Origin: Clostridium sp.
Lineage (GTDB): Bacteria; Bacillota; Clostridia; Peptostreptococcales; Peptostreptococcaceae
DNA length: 38,360 nt
NCBI GenBank assembly: GCA_022782605.1
Contig: JALFMW010000355.1
Location: 1-38,360 of the forward strand
Direction of reading: 5' to 3'
The translations under genes were made by a program, and so were the position numbers. Within the stretch, counting starts at the first letter, position 1. Each line of letters opens with the position of its first letter. Shown here piece after piece: positions 1 through 8,444 of this stretch. The notes beneath the pieces were generated by a model. The model searched no databases, was not told the origin of the DNA, and saw only the letters and a program-made list of their open reading frames with translations.

Positions 1-939
1 ATGATAGATCCAAATTATGTAGTATCACCTACAGCAAATATGTTTTTCATGATGGTGTCTACTTTTTTAATAACAGGTCTTGGATGGTTTATAACTGATA
101 AAATAGTTGAACCAAGATTATCAAAACATTCTTTAGAAAAATATATTAAAGAAGATAACTCTTTAAAAGAATTAAGTAAAAAAGAACAAAAAGCATTAAA
201 AATGGCTAATTTTACTTTCTTCGCATTAATAGCATTAGTAGCAGTACTTACAATACCTCAAAATGGTATGCTTAGAAATGCAGAAACTGGAAGTATAATA
301 GATCATTCGCCACTTATGAATGGGGTTGTTCCAATATTAACAATAATATTCTTAGTTCCATCTATAGTATATGGTAAAGTTGCAGGAGTATTTAACAATG
401 AAAAAGACGTTTGTGCTTCATTAGAAAATGCTATGAAGTCAATGGGAGCATATATAGCATTATCATTTGTGGCAGCACAATTTGTAAACTACTTCTCATA
501 TACAAACTTAGGTACTATATTAGCATTAAAAGGAGCAGAACTTTTACAAAGCTTAAATGTTAGTCCTATAATATTAATGATATTATTTGTTTTATTTACT
601 GGATTTATAAACTTATTTATGGGTTCAGCTTCAGCTAAATGGGCAATACTTGCACCAGTGTTTTTACCAATGTTTATGAAAGTTGGTATATCTCCAGAAC
701 TTACACAAGTTGCATATAGAATAGGTGACTCTACAACTAATATAATATCACCGCTTATGTCATACTTTGCTATGATAGTTGTATTTGCTCAAAAATACGA
801 TAAAAAAGCAGGTATAGGAACTATTATATCTACAATGGTACCTTATTCAGTAATATTCTTAATAGGATGGTCTATATTACTTGCAATATGGATGGTAACA
901 GGACTTCCTTTAGGACCTGGAGTATCACTTACAATGTAA
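1..939 (+). CDS. AbgT-family transporter, 3' part (5' end outside window)
   Basis: This is the C-terminal ~312 residues of an AbgT-family membrane transporter, a family that includes p-aminobenzoyl-glutamate importers and drug/sulfonamide exporters. The frame is open at base 1, and family members are usually about 500 residues, so the N-terminal half is missing from the window. Several hydrophobic membrane segments are visible. Two signatures of the family are present: FMGSASAKWAILAPVF near residues 207-222 and YRIGDSTTNIISPLM near 239-253, the latter part of the substrate/ion site. The true substrate cannot be read from sequence. A hairpin terminator follows the stop codon directly. The family call is firm, but the substrate is unknown. 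Confidence 0.9.
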   Translation: MIDPNYVVSPTANMFFMMVSTFLITGLGWFITDKIVEPRLSKHSLEKYIKEDNSLKELSKKEQKALKMANFTFFALIALVAVLTIPQNGMLRNAETGSIIDHSPLMNGVVPILTIIFLVPSIVYGKVAGVFNNEKDVCASLENAMKSMGAYIALSFVAAQFVNYFSYTNLGTILALKGAELLQSLNVSPIILMILFVLFTGFINLFMGSASAKWAILAPVFLPMFMKVGISPELTQVAYRIGDSTTNIISPLMSYFAMIVVFAQKYDKKAGIGTIISTMVPYSVIFLIGWSILLAIWMVTGLPLGPGVSLTM

Positions 940-945
940 AATAAT

Positions 946-976
946 AAAGTACATGTGTTAAAACATGTACTTTTTA
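946..976 (+). terminator. Intrinsic terminator after the AbgT-family gene
   Basis: An 11-bp perfect stem (AAAGTACATGT / ACATGTACTTT) with a 6-nt loop is followed by a T-rich tail. It lies between convergent genes and may also stop the minus-strand lipoprotein transcript, since its other flank is A-rich. Confidence 0.8.
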
Positions 977-1678
977 TTTTATATATTCTAGAATAGTTTC
1001 ACAAATTTTAGAAGAATTAATAGTATTAATATATGTTATTTTATTATTGTTACTAATTATAAATAAACAATCATTATCATATTCATTTTTAGATTTATTT
1101 ATATGATAAAAATAAAGTACTTTATTACTACTTGAGAAATTAACTGCTATTTTAGGGCAAGATAAATTATGTTTTTTATTAAAGCTGAAAATACTATCAT
1201 TAATAGAAGTTTTGTATTCTTCTAAATTATATTTATTATTTAAAGATGAAGAAGAACTAAAATAATCTATTTTAAAGTCTGTATTATTTACTTCGCTATA
1301 AAAACTATCTTTACTTATAATATCGTCTTCATCAAAACAAGCTTTAATTACTTTATTGTTTTTGTACCAGAGTATAATATATTTATCTTCTACAGTAGTT
1401 TTATAATAGGCTTTTATTATAGAATGATAATTAAAACTTCTAAGAGAAATATAATTTTTTTGAATTTTTGACAGGTTATTTTTATTTATATAATAAGTAG
1501 ATTTTTCTGGAGAACCATAAATTTTTTCTATATCATTATAAGTTATTCCTATTAGTTGTTTTATATCTGAAGTTGCCAGTTTAGTTGTATTTTTATTGTT
1601 GTTTAAGTTGTTCATTTCACAACCTGAACATAGTAATGTAAAAAACAATAATATGATAATTGAAATTTTTCTGTACAT
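974..1678 (-). CDS. Putative lipoprotein with a CAP-associated-N-like domain
   Basis: A 234-residue exported protein. The N-terminus has a short basic region, a hydrophobic stretch and a lipobox, LLCSGC, with the modified Cys at residue 20, so it is predicted to be membrane-anchored outside the cell. An AGGAG Shine-Dalgarno sits just before the ATG. Residues about 40-115 contain IGITYNDIEKIYGSP and, further on, YKNNKVIKACF. These match in order and spacing the N-terminal half of the CAP protein at 17735 (IGDSKESVIEKLSNP and KNNKVVALF), so this looks like a free-standing version of the domain found ahead of CAP domains. The rest is Ser/Asn/Lys-rich and unrecognised. The function is unknown. 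It is convergent with the AbgT gene and appears monocistronic. Confidence 0.7.
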   Translation of the reverse strand: MYRKISIIILLFFTLLCSGCEMNNLNNNKNTTKLATSDIKQLIGITYNDIEKIYGSPEKSTYYINKNNLSKIQKNYISLRSFNYHSIIKAYYKTTVEDKYIILWYKNNKVIKACFDEDDIISKDSFYSEVNNTDFKIDYFSSSSSLNNKYNLEEYKTSINDSIFSFNKKHNLSCPKIAVNFSSSNKVLYFYHINKSKNEYDNDCLFIISNNNKITYINTINSSKICETILEYIK

Positions 1679-1754
1679 TTTACATCTCCTAAATATTTAT
1701 ACAAATATTATCTAATTATCATATAAAAAATATACTTTTTATAATATAAAATGT

Positions 1755-1793
1755 AAAAAAGCCATCATAAAACACTAGAGTTATATGATAGCC
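1755..1793 (-). terminator. Intrinsic terminator after the glycosyltransferase gene
   Basis: Read on the minus strand, GCTATCATA pairs with TATGATGGC (one G-U pair) and is followed by six T residues. It lies 30 nt past the stop of the 1823-3304 gene. Confidence 0.7.
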
Positions 1794-1822
1794 TTATTTA
1801 TAATATATTAAAACGTAAGATC

Positions 1823-3304
1823 TTAAGCTTTACTTATATTTATATCATAAGTTTGTATATTTTGATTTTCTAATACTTTATAGAAATCATTTATATTTTT
1901 CAGATTTTTAATTTTATTAGTATTTCTTAATAATCTTAGCTGAGGAACTTGAGATTTATCTGAAACTAGTACATTACAAAAATCATCATTAGTAGTTTCT
2001 AAGAAGTTTACGAGTGGTGCAAATAAATCTTTACTTATAAATTCTCTAGATTTTAAAATTAAAATAAATTTTCCTGAACATTTTTTTAATCCTTTTATTA
2101 ATGCTTCTTCTCCATTAATATTTTCTATATTTATTATATTGGCACCGTAATTTTCAATAATATTTCTATCTATAACAGAAGAGTATGGCAAACAAACTAA
2201 CACCTCAGAGGCTATTTCGTTTACACTTTGAATACCTAGAAGAAGAGTGTCGTCATAACTACCATCTAGGAAAAGGACACTTAAAAGATTTTTTGGAGAT
2301 GAAACACTTGATTTACGAAGATCTCTTAATAATATACCCATATTATAAGATTCTTCATAATTATTATCAGGGAATATATAAAAAGAGTAATCAGTATTTA
2401 AATATTTTAAAAGTGATTCTTTTGCTTCTGAAAATTTACCACATTCCATTTTATAAAGAGCTTCTAAAAAATATAAGTCTCTAAAGTCAGGATATTTTTT
2501 TTGGAAACTTTCAAGAATTGATATAGCTTCTTTATATTTTTTCAATGCAGAATAAGTTTTAGATAAATTTACAACTAAATATGATAAATAACTTGGCATG
2601 GTATCTACATAATTAGCTCTTGTATAATCAAGGGCTTTTTTATAAACATCAATAGCTTTATCATATTCTTTAATTCTAGAATATTCATTTCCAAGAGAAT
2701 AGTAAAAATAACCATCTCTATCTTCCTCTGGATAGCTTTCAAGTATGCTTAGATTTCTTTTTTGTTTTTCTTCCATATCGCATACATTGGGATCATAACC
2801 ATAGTGAGTTATTTTTACATTTGTAGGTTGTATTTTATTTTTACCACTTACCTCTTCGATTGAAAAAATAACTTGTTCATGCATTGATCCCCTAAATCTA
2901 TATTTAGGATTATTTTTAAAAGCTCTAAGAACAACAGCATCACCTAAATTTACGTTATCAATTATGTTATCTAATCTTAAGAATAATCCTTCATTTTCAG
3001 TAGTATTTATGATATTTTTTAACTTTAATCCTTCTTCATAAGGTAATACCTCATCAGCATCTAAAACTAATATCCAATCCTTTGTAGCTTTTTGTAATGA
3101 TACATTTCTAGCTTTGCTAAAGTCATTATTCCACTTATAATGATATATATTAGCTCCATAAGATTTTGCAATTTCAATAGTTTTATCAGTACTTCCTGTA
3201 TCAACTATTATTATTTCATCAACAATATCTTTGATGCTATCTAAACATCTTGAGATATTTTTTTCTTCATTTTTTGTAATCATACATAGACTAAGTGTTT
3301 TCAT
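1823..3304 (-). CDS. Family 2 glycosyltransferase with TPR repeats and a degenerate second GT-like domain
   Basis: A 493-residue cytoplasmic protein. Residues 1-100 are a GT2/GT-A nucleotide-sugar domain: LCMITKNEEKNISRCLDSI, then IIVDTGSTDKT, then the metal-binding DxD as LDADE near residue 83. Residues about 195-310 are TPR-like helical pairs (YYSLGNEYSRIKEYDKAIDVY and following). Residues about 338-440 look like a second, worn copy of the GT fold. ENYGANIINIENINGEEAL lines up with KSYGANIYHYKWNNDFSKA of the first domain, and LKSRE replaces LDADE, so this copy should be inactive. Proteins of this build often glycosylate proteins. The gene lies just downstream of the Ser/Thr-repeat protein at 3446-6484, a plausible acceptor. 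A good GGGGG ribosome site precedes the ATG. A terminator separates the two genes, so expression may rely on read-through. The sugar and acceptor are unproven. Confidence 0.85.
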   Translation of the reverse strand: MKTLSLCMITKNEEKNISRCLDSIKDIVDEIIIVDTGSTDKTIEIAKSYGANIYHYKWNNDFSKARNVSLQKATKDWILVLDADEVLPYEEGLKLKNIINTTENEGLFLRLDNIIDNVNLGDAVVLRAFKNNPKYRFRGSMHEQVIFSIEEVSGKNKIQPTNVKITHYGYDPNVCDMEEKQKRNLSILESYPEEDRDGYFYYSLGNEYSRIKEYDKAIDVYKKALDYTRANYVDTMPSYLSYLVVNLSKTYSALKKYKEAISILESFQKKYPDFRDLYFLEALYKMECGKFSEAKESLLKYLNTDYSFYIFPDNNYEESYNMGILLRDLRKSSVSSPKNLLSVLFLDGSYDDTLLLGIQSVNEIASEVLVCLPYSSVIDRNIIENYGANIINIENINGEEALIKGLKKCSGKFILILKSREFISKDLFAPLVNFLETTNDDFCNVLVSDKSQVPQLRLLRNTNKIKNLKNINDFYKVLENQNIQTYDINISKA

Positions 3305-3351
3305 AGTATCCCCCTATTCATAGAAAACATTTTATTAACTTATTTATTAAT

Positions 3352-3395
3352 AAAAAATAGTCAAAGATGATATCAAAATATGGTATCATCTTTGA
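3352..3395 (-). terminator. Intrinsic terminator after the repeat-protein gene
   Basis: A 12-bp perfect stem, TCAAAGATGATA / TATCATCTTTGA, lies at 3361-3372 and 3384-3395. On the minus strand it runs into CTATTTTTTA. It stands between the repeat-protein gene and the glycosyltransferase gene. Confidence 0.8.
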
Positions 3396-3445
3396 TAATT
3401 TAATACAAATTAAAACTAATTATAAGAATTATTAAACAAATAAGA

Positions 3446-6400
3446 TTAATCTAATTCTGCAGATTGTATTTTACAAACTGGATAGATTGCAATATTTCCA
3501 GTTATTTCATTAACAACTAATAAACCATTTCCTGCAAATAAAGAAGTAGCATTTATTTCTTCATTAGTTGGTATAAATACATTTACGATTTCTCCGCTTA
3601 TGCTATCAAGAACAGTTACAAATCTAGGAGTTATAACTATGTCTCTAGCAACAGTAACAGATTGAGTACTTAATGATACAGAATTAATTACTGGTATAGT
3701 TTGTAAGTTTGTTACAAGTGGTACTTGTTGTGTAGAAACTGAATTTACAGTTGTAACAGATTGAGTTACAGGTGAAATACTAGTTAATACAGATGCAGTA
3801 ATAGGAGTACCTACATTATTTACTGTTTCAGTTATAGGAGTTATGCTAGATAGTACATTTACTGTAGAAGAAGTTATAGAAGTTAATACTGTAGTATTTA
3901 CTAAGCTAACACTAGCTACAGCAGATGTTGAAGTACTAGTTACACTAGTTACAAATGGAGCAGTTGTTATAGTAACTGGGTTAATTACAGCATTTACAGT
4001 TGAAGTAGTTGCACTTTGAACAACACTTGCAGTAGTTGCAACTATAGAAGATAATACAGGTATACTACTAGAAGTAATTGTATTTACAACACTTTCGCTA
4101 GTTAGAGTTAAAGAAGCACCAACACTAGCTTCAGTAATTACTAGGCTAGTTAATATATCTACTGTAGAAGTAGCATCAGCAGCAGCTACAGTATTAGTTG
4201 TAGAAGCAAGACTAGTTATAACATCAACTGGGCTAGTTCCAGTTATACTTTGAACAAAAGAACCAGTTGTTGCAGTAATAGTACTAATAGCAGATATAGT
4301 TGAAACAGTACTTACAGCTGTAATAGTAGCTGCAGTTGGAGAAGCTGAAGTTGGAACAGATGCAGTAGCAAAAGCTAAAGTAGTAATACCTTCTACAGTT
4401 GTAGGAGTTACATCAGTTACAACATTTGTAGTTGTAAAAGTAACACTTTGTAAAACTTCAGCAGTTTCAGCAGGATTAAATCCAGCAAATATACTATTTG
4501 AAATTTGACTTGCAGTTACATTTTCAACATAAGAATTAGTTCCACTATCAAGAGCATTTATAGTATTAGCAGTAGCAACAGCAGAAGTACCATTTACTAA
4601 AACGTCTGTATTAAGATCAAAATTAACTTCTGTTGTAAAAGCAGCTGTAGTAAGATCTGCTATTGTAGCTATAGAAGGTTGACTAATAGAAGTACGAATA
4701 GCGACTATAGCTGTATTTATATTAGCAATAAGTGCATTTAATTGAGCTACAAGATTATTAGTATAATTAGTTATTGAAACCGGGTTATCAGTAACACTTA
4801 TTGTTAAAGGACCAGCTTCATTTAGAGAGTTTACAGTTGCTATGCTAGGAGTTTGAATATTAGCTGCACTTAAACCAGATAAAACACCATCAACAACAGT
4901 TTGATTTGTAGAAGAAAGTAAAACTGTTGTTGTAGCATCAGGACCTACAGTTTCTATAACTGCTGCAGTTGTAAGTGTTAAATCACTTATTAGTGCTGCA
5001 GTTGTTGGAGTGACACTAGTTACAACATCAACAGGACTGCTTAAAGCAATACTAGTTAAAACTGAAACTTCTTCAGTAGTTATTGTGTTTACAACATCAG
5101 TAGTTGAAGGGGTAATAGTTGATACAGCATCTGCAAGTGATGGAGTAAAGTCACTAAATACACTTTGAGTAGTAGGAGTTATAGTAGAAACTACTGCTAC
5201 TAAGCTTGGATTTACTAGAGCTGATATAGCTTCAGAAGTTGAAGTAATAGACCCTACAACAGTTACAGTATTTAAAGTTACATCGGATACGGCTGAAGTT
5301 AATCCAGGAGTTATATCGTTTATAACACTTTCTGTAGCAGGAGTTAAACTAGTAATAGCATCTACAGAAGAAGTTGTAAGAGCACTAACAACACTAGCAC
5401 TTTGGAAAGCTATAGAAGTTACAGCGTTTGAAGTTGTTTGAGTAATTGATGATATAACTGAAACAGGTGATACACTAGATACAAAATTAGCATTACTAGT
5501 AGTTGAAGTTATATTAGATACAACATTAGTATTAGTTTGATTAAAGCCAGTTAGTACAGTTCTAGGTGTTACAGCTAAAGAAGTTACAACAGGAGTTGTA
5601 AATTGATTTATACTGTTAATAACATTTGCATTACCAAGATTTAAATTACTTACAAGATTTACAGAACTTGTAGTTAAAGCAGATATAGCATTAGTAGTTG
5701 TTGTTACTATACTAGCTTGTTGTAAAACTGATGTAGGAACAATAGAAACACCAATACTTTGTATAACACTTACAGTTGAAAAATCATTAACTGCTACAAC
5801 AGAAGAATTTTCACCTAAACCTGGTAGAGAAATCTCACTAATTTGATTACCATTATTATTTAAGAAGTTTTGTAAACTATTATTACATTTACAATTACAT
5901 CTATTTTTATGGCATTTAGGACAAATATAGTCGTCATCTATATCTATTGCTAAATAAGGATTAGAACAACTACTTGCAATATCATTTAGTGCATTAATTA
6001 AATAGCTAGAAAAGCTTGAACTTACAGAATTGCTTAAAACTTCTATTTTTATAATGCTATTAAGTGATATTACTTGACCATTATATATAATACTATCTTT
6101 GGTTATTTGTATATTTGATAAGTTTGATGAGCTAAATGGTATAGTGAAACTATTTCCTGAGCTAGTGTATATTACAACGTTTACTGAGAATGTAGTACTT
6201 CCCATAGAGTTTACAGCTCTCATTATAGCCATTAATGCATCTCTTAAACTTTCTACACAGCAATCAGCACCAAAAGATTCTGATTTGCAAGGATCGTGAT
6301 GAGGCTTACATTCGTTATGGCAAGGATTGCAATCACATTTATTATCACAAGGATCATGATGAGGCTTACATTCGTTATGGCAAGTTTTGCAACCATATTT

Positions 6401-6484
6401 ATTATCACAAGGATTACAAGACTTTATATAATGAAACTGATTAGATTTTGCATTATATGAACTTTTTGATTTGGTATTTTTCAA
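3446..6484 (-). CDS. Large putative spore-surface protein: Cys-rich head plus two arrays of 11-residue Ser/Thr/Val repeats
   Basis: About 1012 residues with no signal peptide. The GTG at 6493 overlaps the Shine-Dalgarno (AAGGAG directly abutting). The in-frame TTG at 6484 lies 8 nt from GGAG and is preferred. Numbering below counts from the GTG. Residues 26-79 are Cys/His-rich, with a 20-residue unit in tandem (CHNECKPHHDPC occurs twice). A mixed region (80-175) follows, then CPKCHKNRCNCKC at 191-203. Nineteen cysteines lie before residue 204 and only one after (1007). Residues ~261-517 and ~682-945 consist of an 11-residue repeat of approximate form T-P-x-T-x-x-V-V-x-x-I, about 23 and 24 copies, split by a non-repeat segment (518-681). 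The C-terminus (946-1015) is a distinct small domain. I do not recognise the family. The Cys-rich head, lack of export signal, and position between cotE and a glycosyltransferase suggest an exosporium or coat filament protein, possibly O-glycosylated. This is inference. Confidence 0.7.
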   Translation of the reverse strand: MKNTKSKSSYNAKSNQFHYIKSCNPCDNKYGCKTCHNECKPHHDPCDNKCDCNPCHNECKPHHDPCKSESFGADCCVESLRDALMAIMRAVNSMGSTTFSVNVVIYTSSGNSFTIPFSSSNLSNIQITKDSIIYNGQVISLNSIIKIEVLSNSVSSSFSSYLINALNDIASSCSNPYLAIDIDDDYICPKCHKNRCNCKCNNSLQNFLNNNGNQISEISLPGLGENSSVVAVNDFSTVSVIQSIGVSIVPTSVLQQASIVTTTTNAISALTTSSVNLVSNLNLGNANVINSINQFTTPVVTSLAVTPRTVLTGFNQTNTNVVSNITSTTSNANFVSSVSPVSVISSITQTTSNAVTSIAFQSASVVSALTTSSVDAITSLTPATESVINDITPGLTSAVSDVTLNTVTVVGSITSTSEAISALVNPSLVAVVSTITPTTQSVFSDFTPSLADAVSTITPSTTDVVNTITTEEVSVLTSIALSSPVDVVTSVTPTTAALISDLTLTTAAVIETVGPDATTTVLLSSTNQTVVDGVLSGLSAANIQTPSIATVNSLNEAGPLTISVTDNPVSITNYTNNLVAQLNALIANINTAIVAIRTSISQPSIATIADLTTAAFTTEVNFDLNTDVLVNGTSAVATANTINALDSGTNSYVENVTASQISNSIFAGFNPAETAEVLQSVTFTTTNVVTDVTPTTVEGITTLAFATASVPTSASPTAATITAVSTVSTISAISTITATTGSFVQSITGTSPVDVITSLASTTNTVAAADATSTVDILTSLVITEASVGASLTLTSESVVNTITSSSIPVLSSIVATTASVVQSATTSTVNAVINPVTITTAPFVTSVTSTSTSAVASVSLVNTTVLTSITSSTVNVLSSITPITETVNNVGTPITASVLTSISPVTQSVTTVNSVSTQQVPLVTNLQTIPVINSVSLSTQSVTVARDIVITPRFVTVLDSISGEIVNVFIPTNEEINATSLFAGNGLLVVNEITGNIAIYPVCKIQSAELD
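3659..4450 (-). repeat. Second array of 33-bp/11-residue coding repeats (residues ~682-945)
   Basis: About 24 diverged in-frame units. Examples are TLTSESVVNTI, TSSSIPVLSSI, TSSTVNVLSSI and TPITASVLTSI. Period 11 is strict for most units, with a few 10-, 12- and 13-residue slips. The repeats are conserved at protein level more than at DNA level, which indicates an old array kept by selection. Confidence 0.8.
4943..5713 (-). repeat. First array of 33-bp/11-residue coding repeats (residues ~261-517)
   Basis: About 23 in-frame units, for example TPATESVINDI, TPGLTSAVSDV, TPTTQSVFSDF, TPSLADAVSTI and TPSTTDVVNTI. The spacing of beta-branched residues and the frequent Pro at position 2 fit a beta-rich solenoid or filament better than a helix. 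Thr and Ser supply many possible O-glycosylation sites. Confidence 0.8.
6291..6410 (-). repeat. 60-bp tandem duplication in the Cys-rich head
   Basis: Two adjacent 60-bp copies (6291-6350 and 6351-6410) differ at only a few bases. Each encodes a 20-residue Cys/His unit starting CDNK and ending KPHHDP. The near identity points to a recent duplication. Confidence 0.9.
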
Positions 6485-6562
6485 ATAAAACACTCCTTAC
6501 TATTAAATTTTCATATTCAGTAAATAATTTATATAAAAATGTATAAATCATTTATCTAATAA

Positions 6563-6571
6563 TACATTATG
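6563..6571 (-). promoter_or_regulatory. Possible sigma-K -10 element for the repeat-protein gene
   Basis: The minus strand reads CATAATGTA, matching the sigma-K -10 consensus CATANNNTA, about 80 nt upstream of the start. No AC dinucleotide sits at the expected -35 spacing, so this is weak. Confidence 0.25.
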
Positions 6572-6668
6572 AAAATTCATAAAATTTGACACTATTTAAA
6601 AAAAAAATGTCAGAAAGTAAATTTTAAATGAATAAATACTAATATTTAATTTTATTAAAAATATAAAT

Positions 6669-8444
6669 TTAAGATTGAGGAATTGGTCCAAATGTATCTT
6701 CTAGTTCTTGAGCATAGCCAACTGGGTTATTTATTGATTCATACATAGCTCTTGCCAAAATATTTGCTTGATCAAAAGTTGATTGCCAAGAGAATATACC
6801 ACCTAAGCAGTTTTCAAGTACGTATTGTGCCTTTAAAAATATGGAAACTTCATTATCAAAAGACATGGCAAATTCACCATCTCTAACTAAATAAGGAACT
6901 TTTGCATCATTGTCAAATCTATACTCATAACCATCTTTATTTATATAAGATTTTCTAAGCTCGTCATAGGATTTAGTTATAGTAGCACCAAGTCTTCCAT
7001 AGAAAGGTACACCAAGAAGTATTTTTTCCGATGGCATTCCTGCATTTATTAAATTTCGAACATATCTATCAGTACTATATCCTGGTAAAGATAAAGCAGA
7101 ATCGTATAAGTTAGCTTGATGTTTTTGTCCAGAAGATCCTGTTTCACCAGCAGTAAAGTCATAACTCATAAGATTAAAGTGAGTAATAAGTGGAGCAATT
7201 TTGTCTATTTCAACACTATTATTTATATAAGTGGAATCACCAGTACCAGCTACACTTATCCAAGTATTAGGTCCTAAAACATCACGAAGAGCAGTTATTA
7301 ATAAAGTAAAGTTTTCTCTATCTTGTGGTCTTGATTTTATACCAGAAGCACTACTTCCTGGATATTCCCAGTCTAAATCTATACCGTCAAGCTTATAGTC
7401 ATTTATTAGTTTTTGAACATTTCTAGCAAAATTATATCTAGAAGTAGGTGTTAATGCGGCGTCAGAAAATCCATCAGCTGCCCATCCACCAATGGCAGCT
7501 ATTACTAATAATTCAGGTTTTTCTTCTTTTAATCTAACCATACTTCTTAAAAAACTTGGAGCAGGAACAACTAAATTACCACTGGAATCAATTTCAACAA
7601 AAGCATATATAATAGCATCTAAAAATCTAATATCTATATTTTTAGGGTTGCCTAAAACATATTCCATAACAATTGGAGCTAAATTAGGACAGTTAGGATT
7701 TTGTGTATCAGGTGTCAACTCTTTAGATATAGGAGGTCGTTTTAAAAAATTATTTTTATTTATTGATTTTTTAGATGAATTTATTCTTTTTCTACATTTA
7801 TTACATTCATCTTCAATAAAGCAAATATACCAATCTAAACATTTGTACTCTTTATTACAATTATTTACTCTCTCTAATAACTCTTTATAAGTTTTTGGAG
7901 GAGGTAGTAATACAGGTGTACCAGGAAGCCAGTTGGCAGGAGTGACTACTTTACATTTATCGGCAGTTTGAAGAGCCTCAACAATTCGTAGGATTTCAGG
8001 AATATTTCTACCAGTTGTAAGTGGATAATAAAGTATTGTTCTTAAAATTTGTTTGTCATCTATTATAAAAACAGTTCTAACAGTTGATATATTACTAACT
8101 GATTCTGAAATCATACCATATTTTTTTGCTATCTTCATATCTCTATCTTCAATTATTGGAAATGGAATAGTTACTCCAGTCATTTGTAAAATATTATAAA
8201 CCCAAGCTAGGTGGGAAGCATTACTATCAACACTAAGACCTATTAATTTTGTATTTCTTTTATCAAATTCAGGAGCTAGATTTGTAAAAGCTATAAATTC
8301 AGTAGTACATACTGGTGTAAAGTCTCCTGGATGAGAAAATAGCACAACCCATTTTCCTGTATAGTCAGATAGCTCTATAGGACCAAATGTAGTGTTGGCC
8401 TTAAAATTTGGAGCCTTTTCCCCCAGATTTGGAAGACATGTCAT
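6669..8444 (-). CDS. cotE: CotE-type spore coat protein: peroxiredoxin fused to GH18 chitinase
   Basis: A 591-residue two-enzyme protein. Residues 1-180 are a 1-Cys (Prx6-like) peroxiredoxin with DFTPVCTTEF, the peroxidatic Cys being C46. Residues ~190-225 form a linker with five cysteines (C196, C202, C208, C214, C217), probably for cross-linking. Residues ~255-575 are a glycoside hydrolase 18 barrel with the DxxDxDxE signature in DGIDLDWEYPG (D353, D356, D358, catalytic E360) and a conserved FNLMSYDF strand. This arrangement is that of C. difficile CotE, a spore coat protein, but it is roughly 120 residues shorter than I recall for CotE. The GTG at 8453 overlaps the GAGG ribosome site. The ATG at 8444 has 8-nt spacing and was chosen. 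There is no signal peptide, as expected for a protein made in the mother cell. No clear terminator was seen between this gene and the repeat-protein gene, so they may be co-transcribed. Confidence 0.9.
   Translation of the reverse strand: MTCLPNLGEKAPNFKANTTFGPIELSDYTGKWVVLFSHPGDFTPVCTTEFIAFTNLAPEFDKRNTKLIGLSVDSNASHLAWVYNILQMTGVTIPFPIIEDRDMKIAKKYGMISESVSNISTVRTVFIIDDKQILRTILYYPLTTGRNIPEILRIVEALQTADKCKVVTPANWLPGTPVLLPPPKTYKELLERVNNCNKEYKCLDWYICFIEDECNKCRKRINSSKKSINKNNFLKRPPISKELTPDTQNPNCPNLAPIVMEYVLGNPKNIDIRFLDAIIYAFVEIDSSGNLVVPAPSFLRSMVRLKEEKPELLVIAAIGGWAADGFSDAALTPTSRYNFARNVQKLINDYKLDGIDLDWEYPGSSASGIKSRPQDRENFTLLITALRDVLGPNTWISVAGTGDSTYINNSVEIDKIAPLITHFNLMSYDFTAGETGSSGQKHQANLYDSALSLPGYSTDRYVRNLINAGMPSEKILLGVPFYGRLGATITKSYDELRKSYINKDGYEYRFDNDAKVPYLVRDGEFAMSFDNEVSIFLKAQYVLENCLGGIFSWQSTFDQANILARAMYESINNPVGYAQELEDTFGPIPQS

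Noticed and set aside
2185-2484. Plus-strand open frame inside the glycosyltransferase gene
   Set aside because: It lies wholly antisense to a well-supported gene, shows no domain and has no ribosome site.
3659-5713. Regular 33-bp spacing as a possible CRISPR array or DNA satellite
   Set aside because: The period is in frame, the units differ strongly at DNA level, and there are no identical repeats with unique spacers. It is a coding protein repeat.
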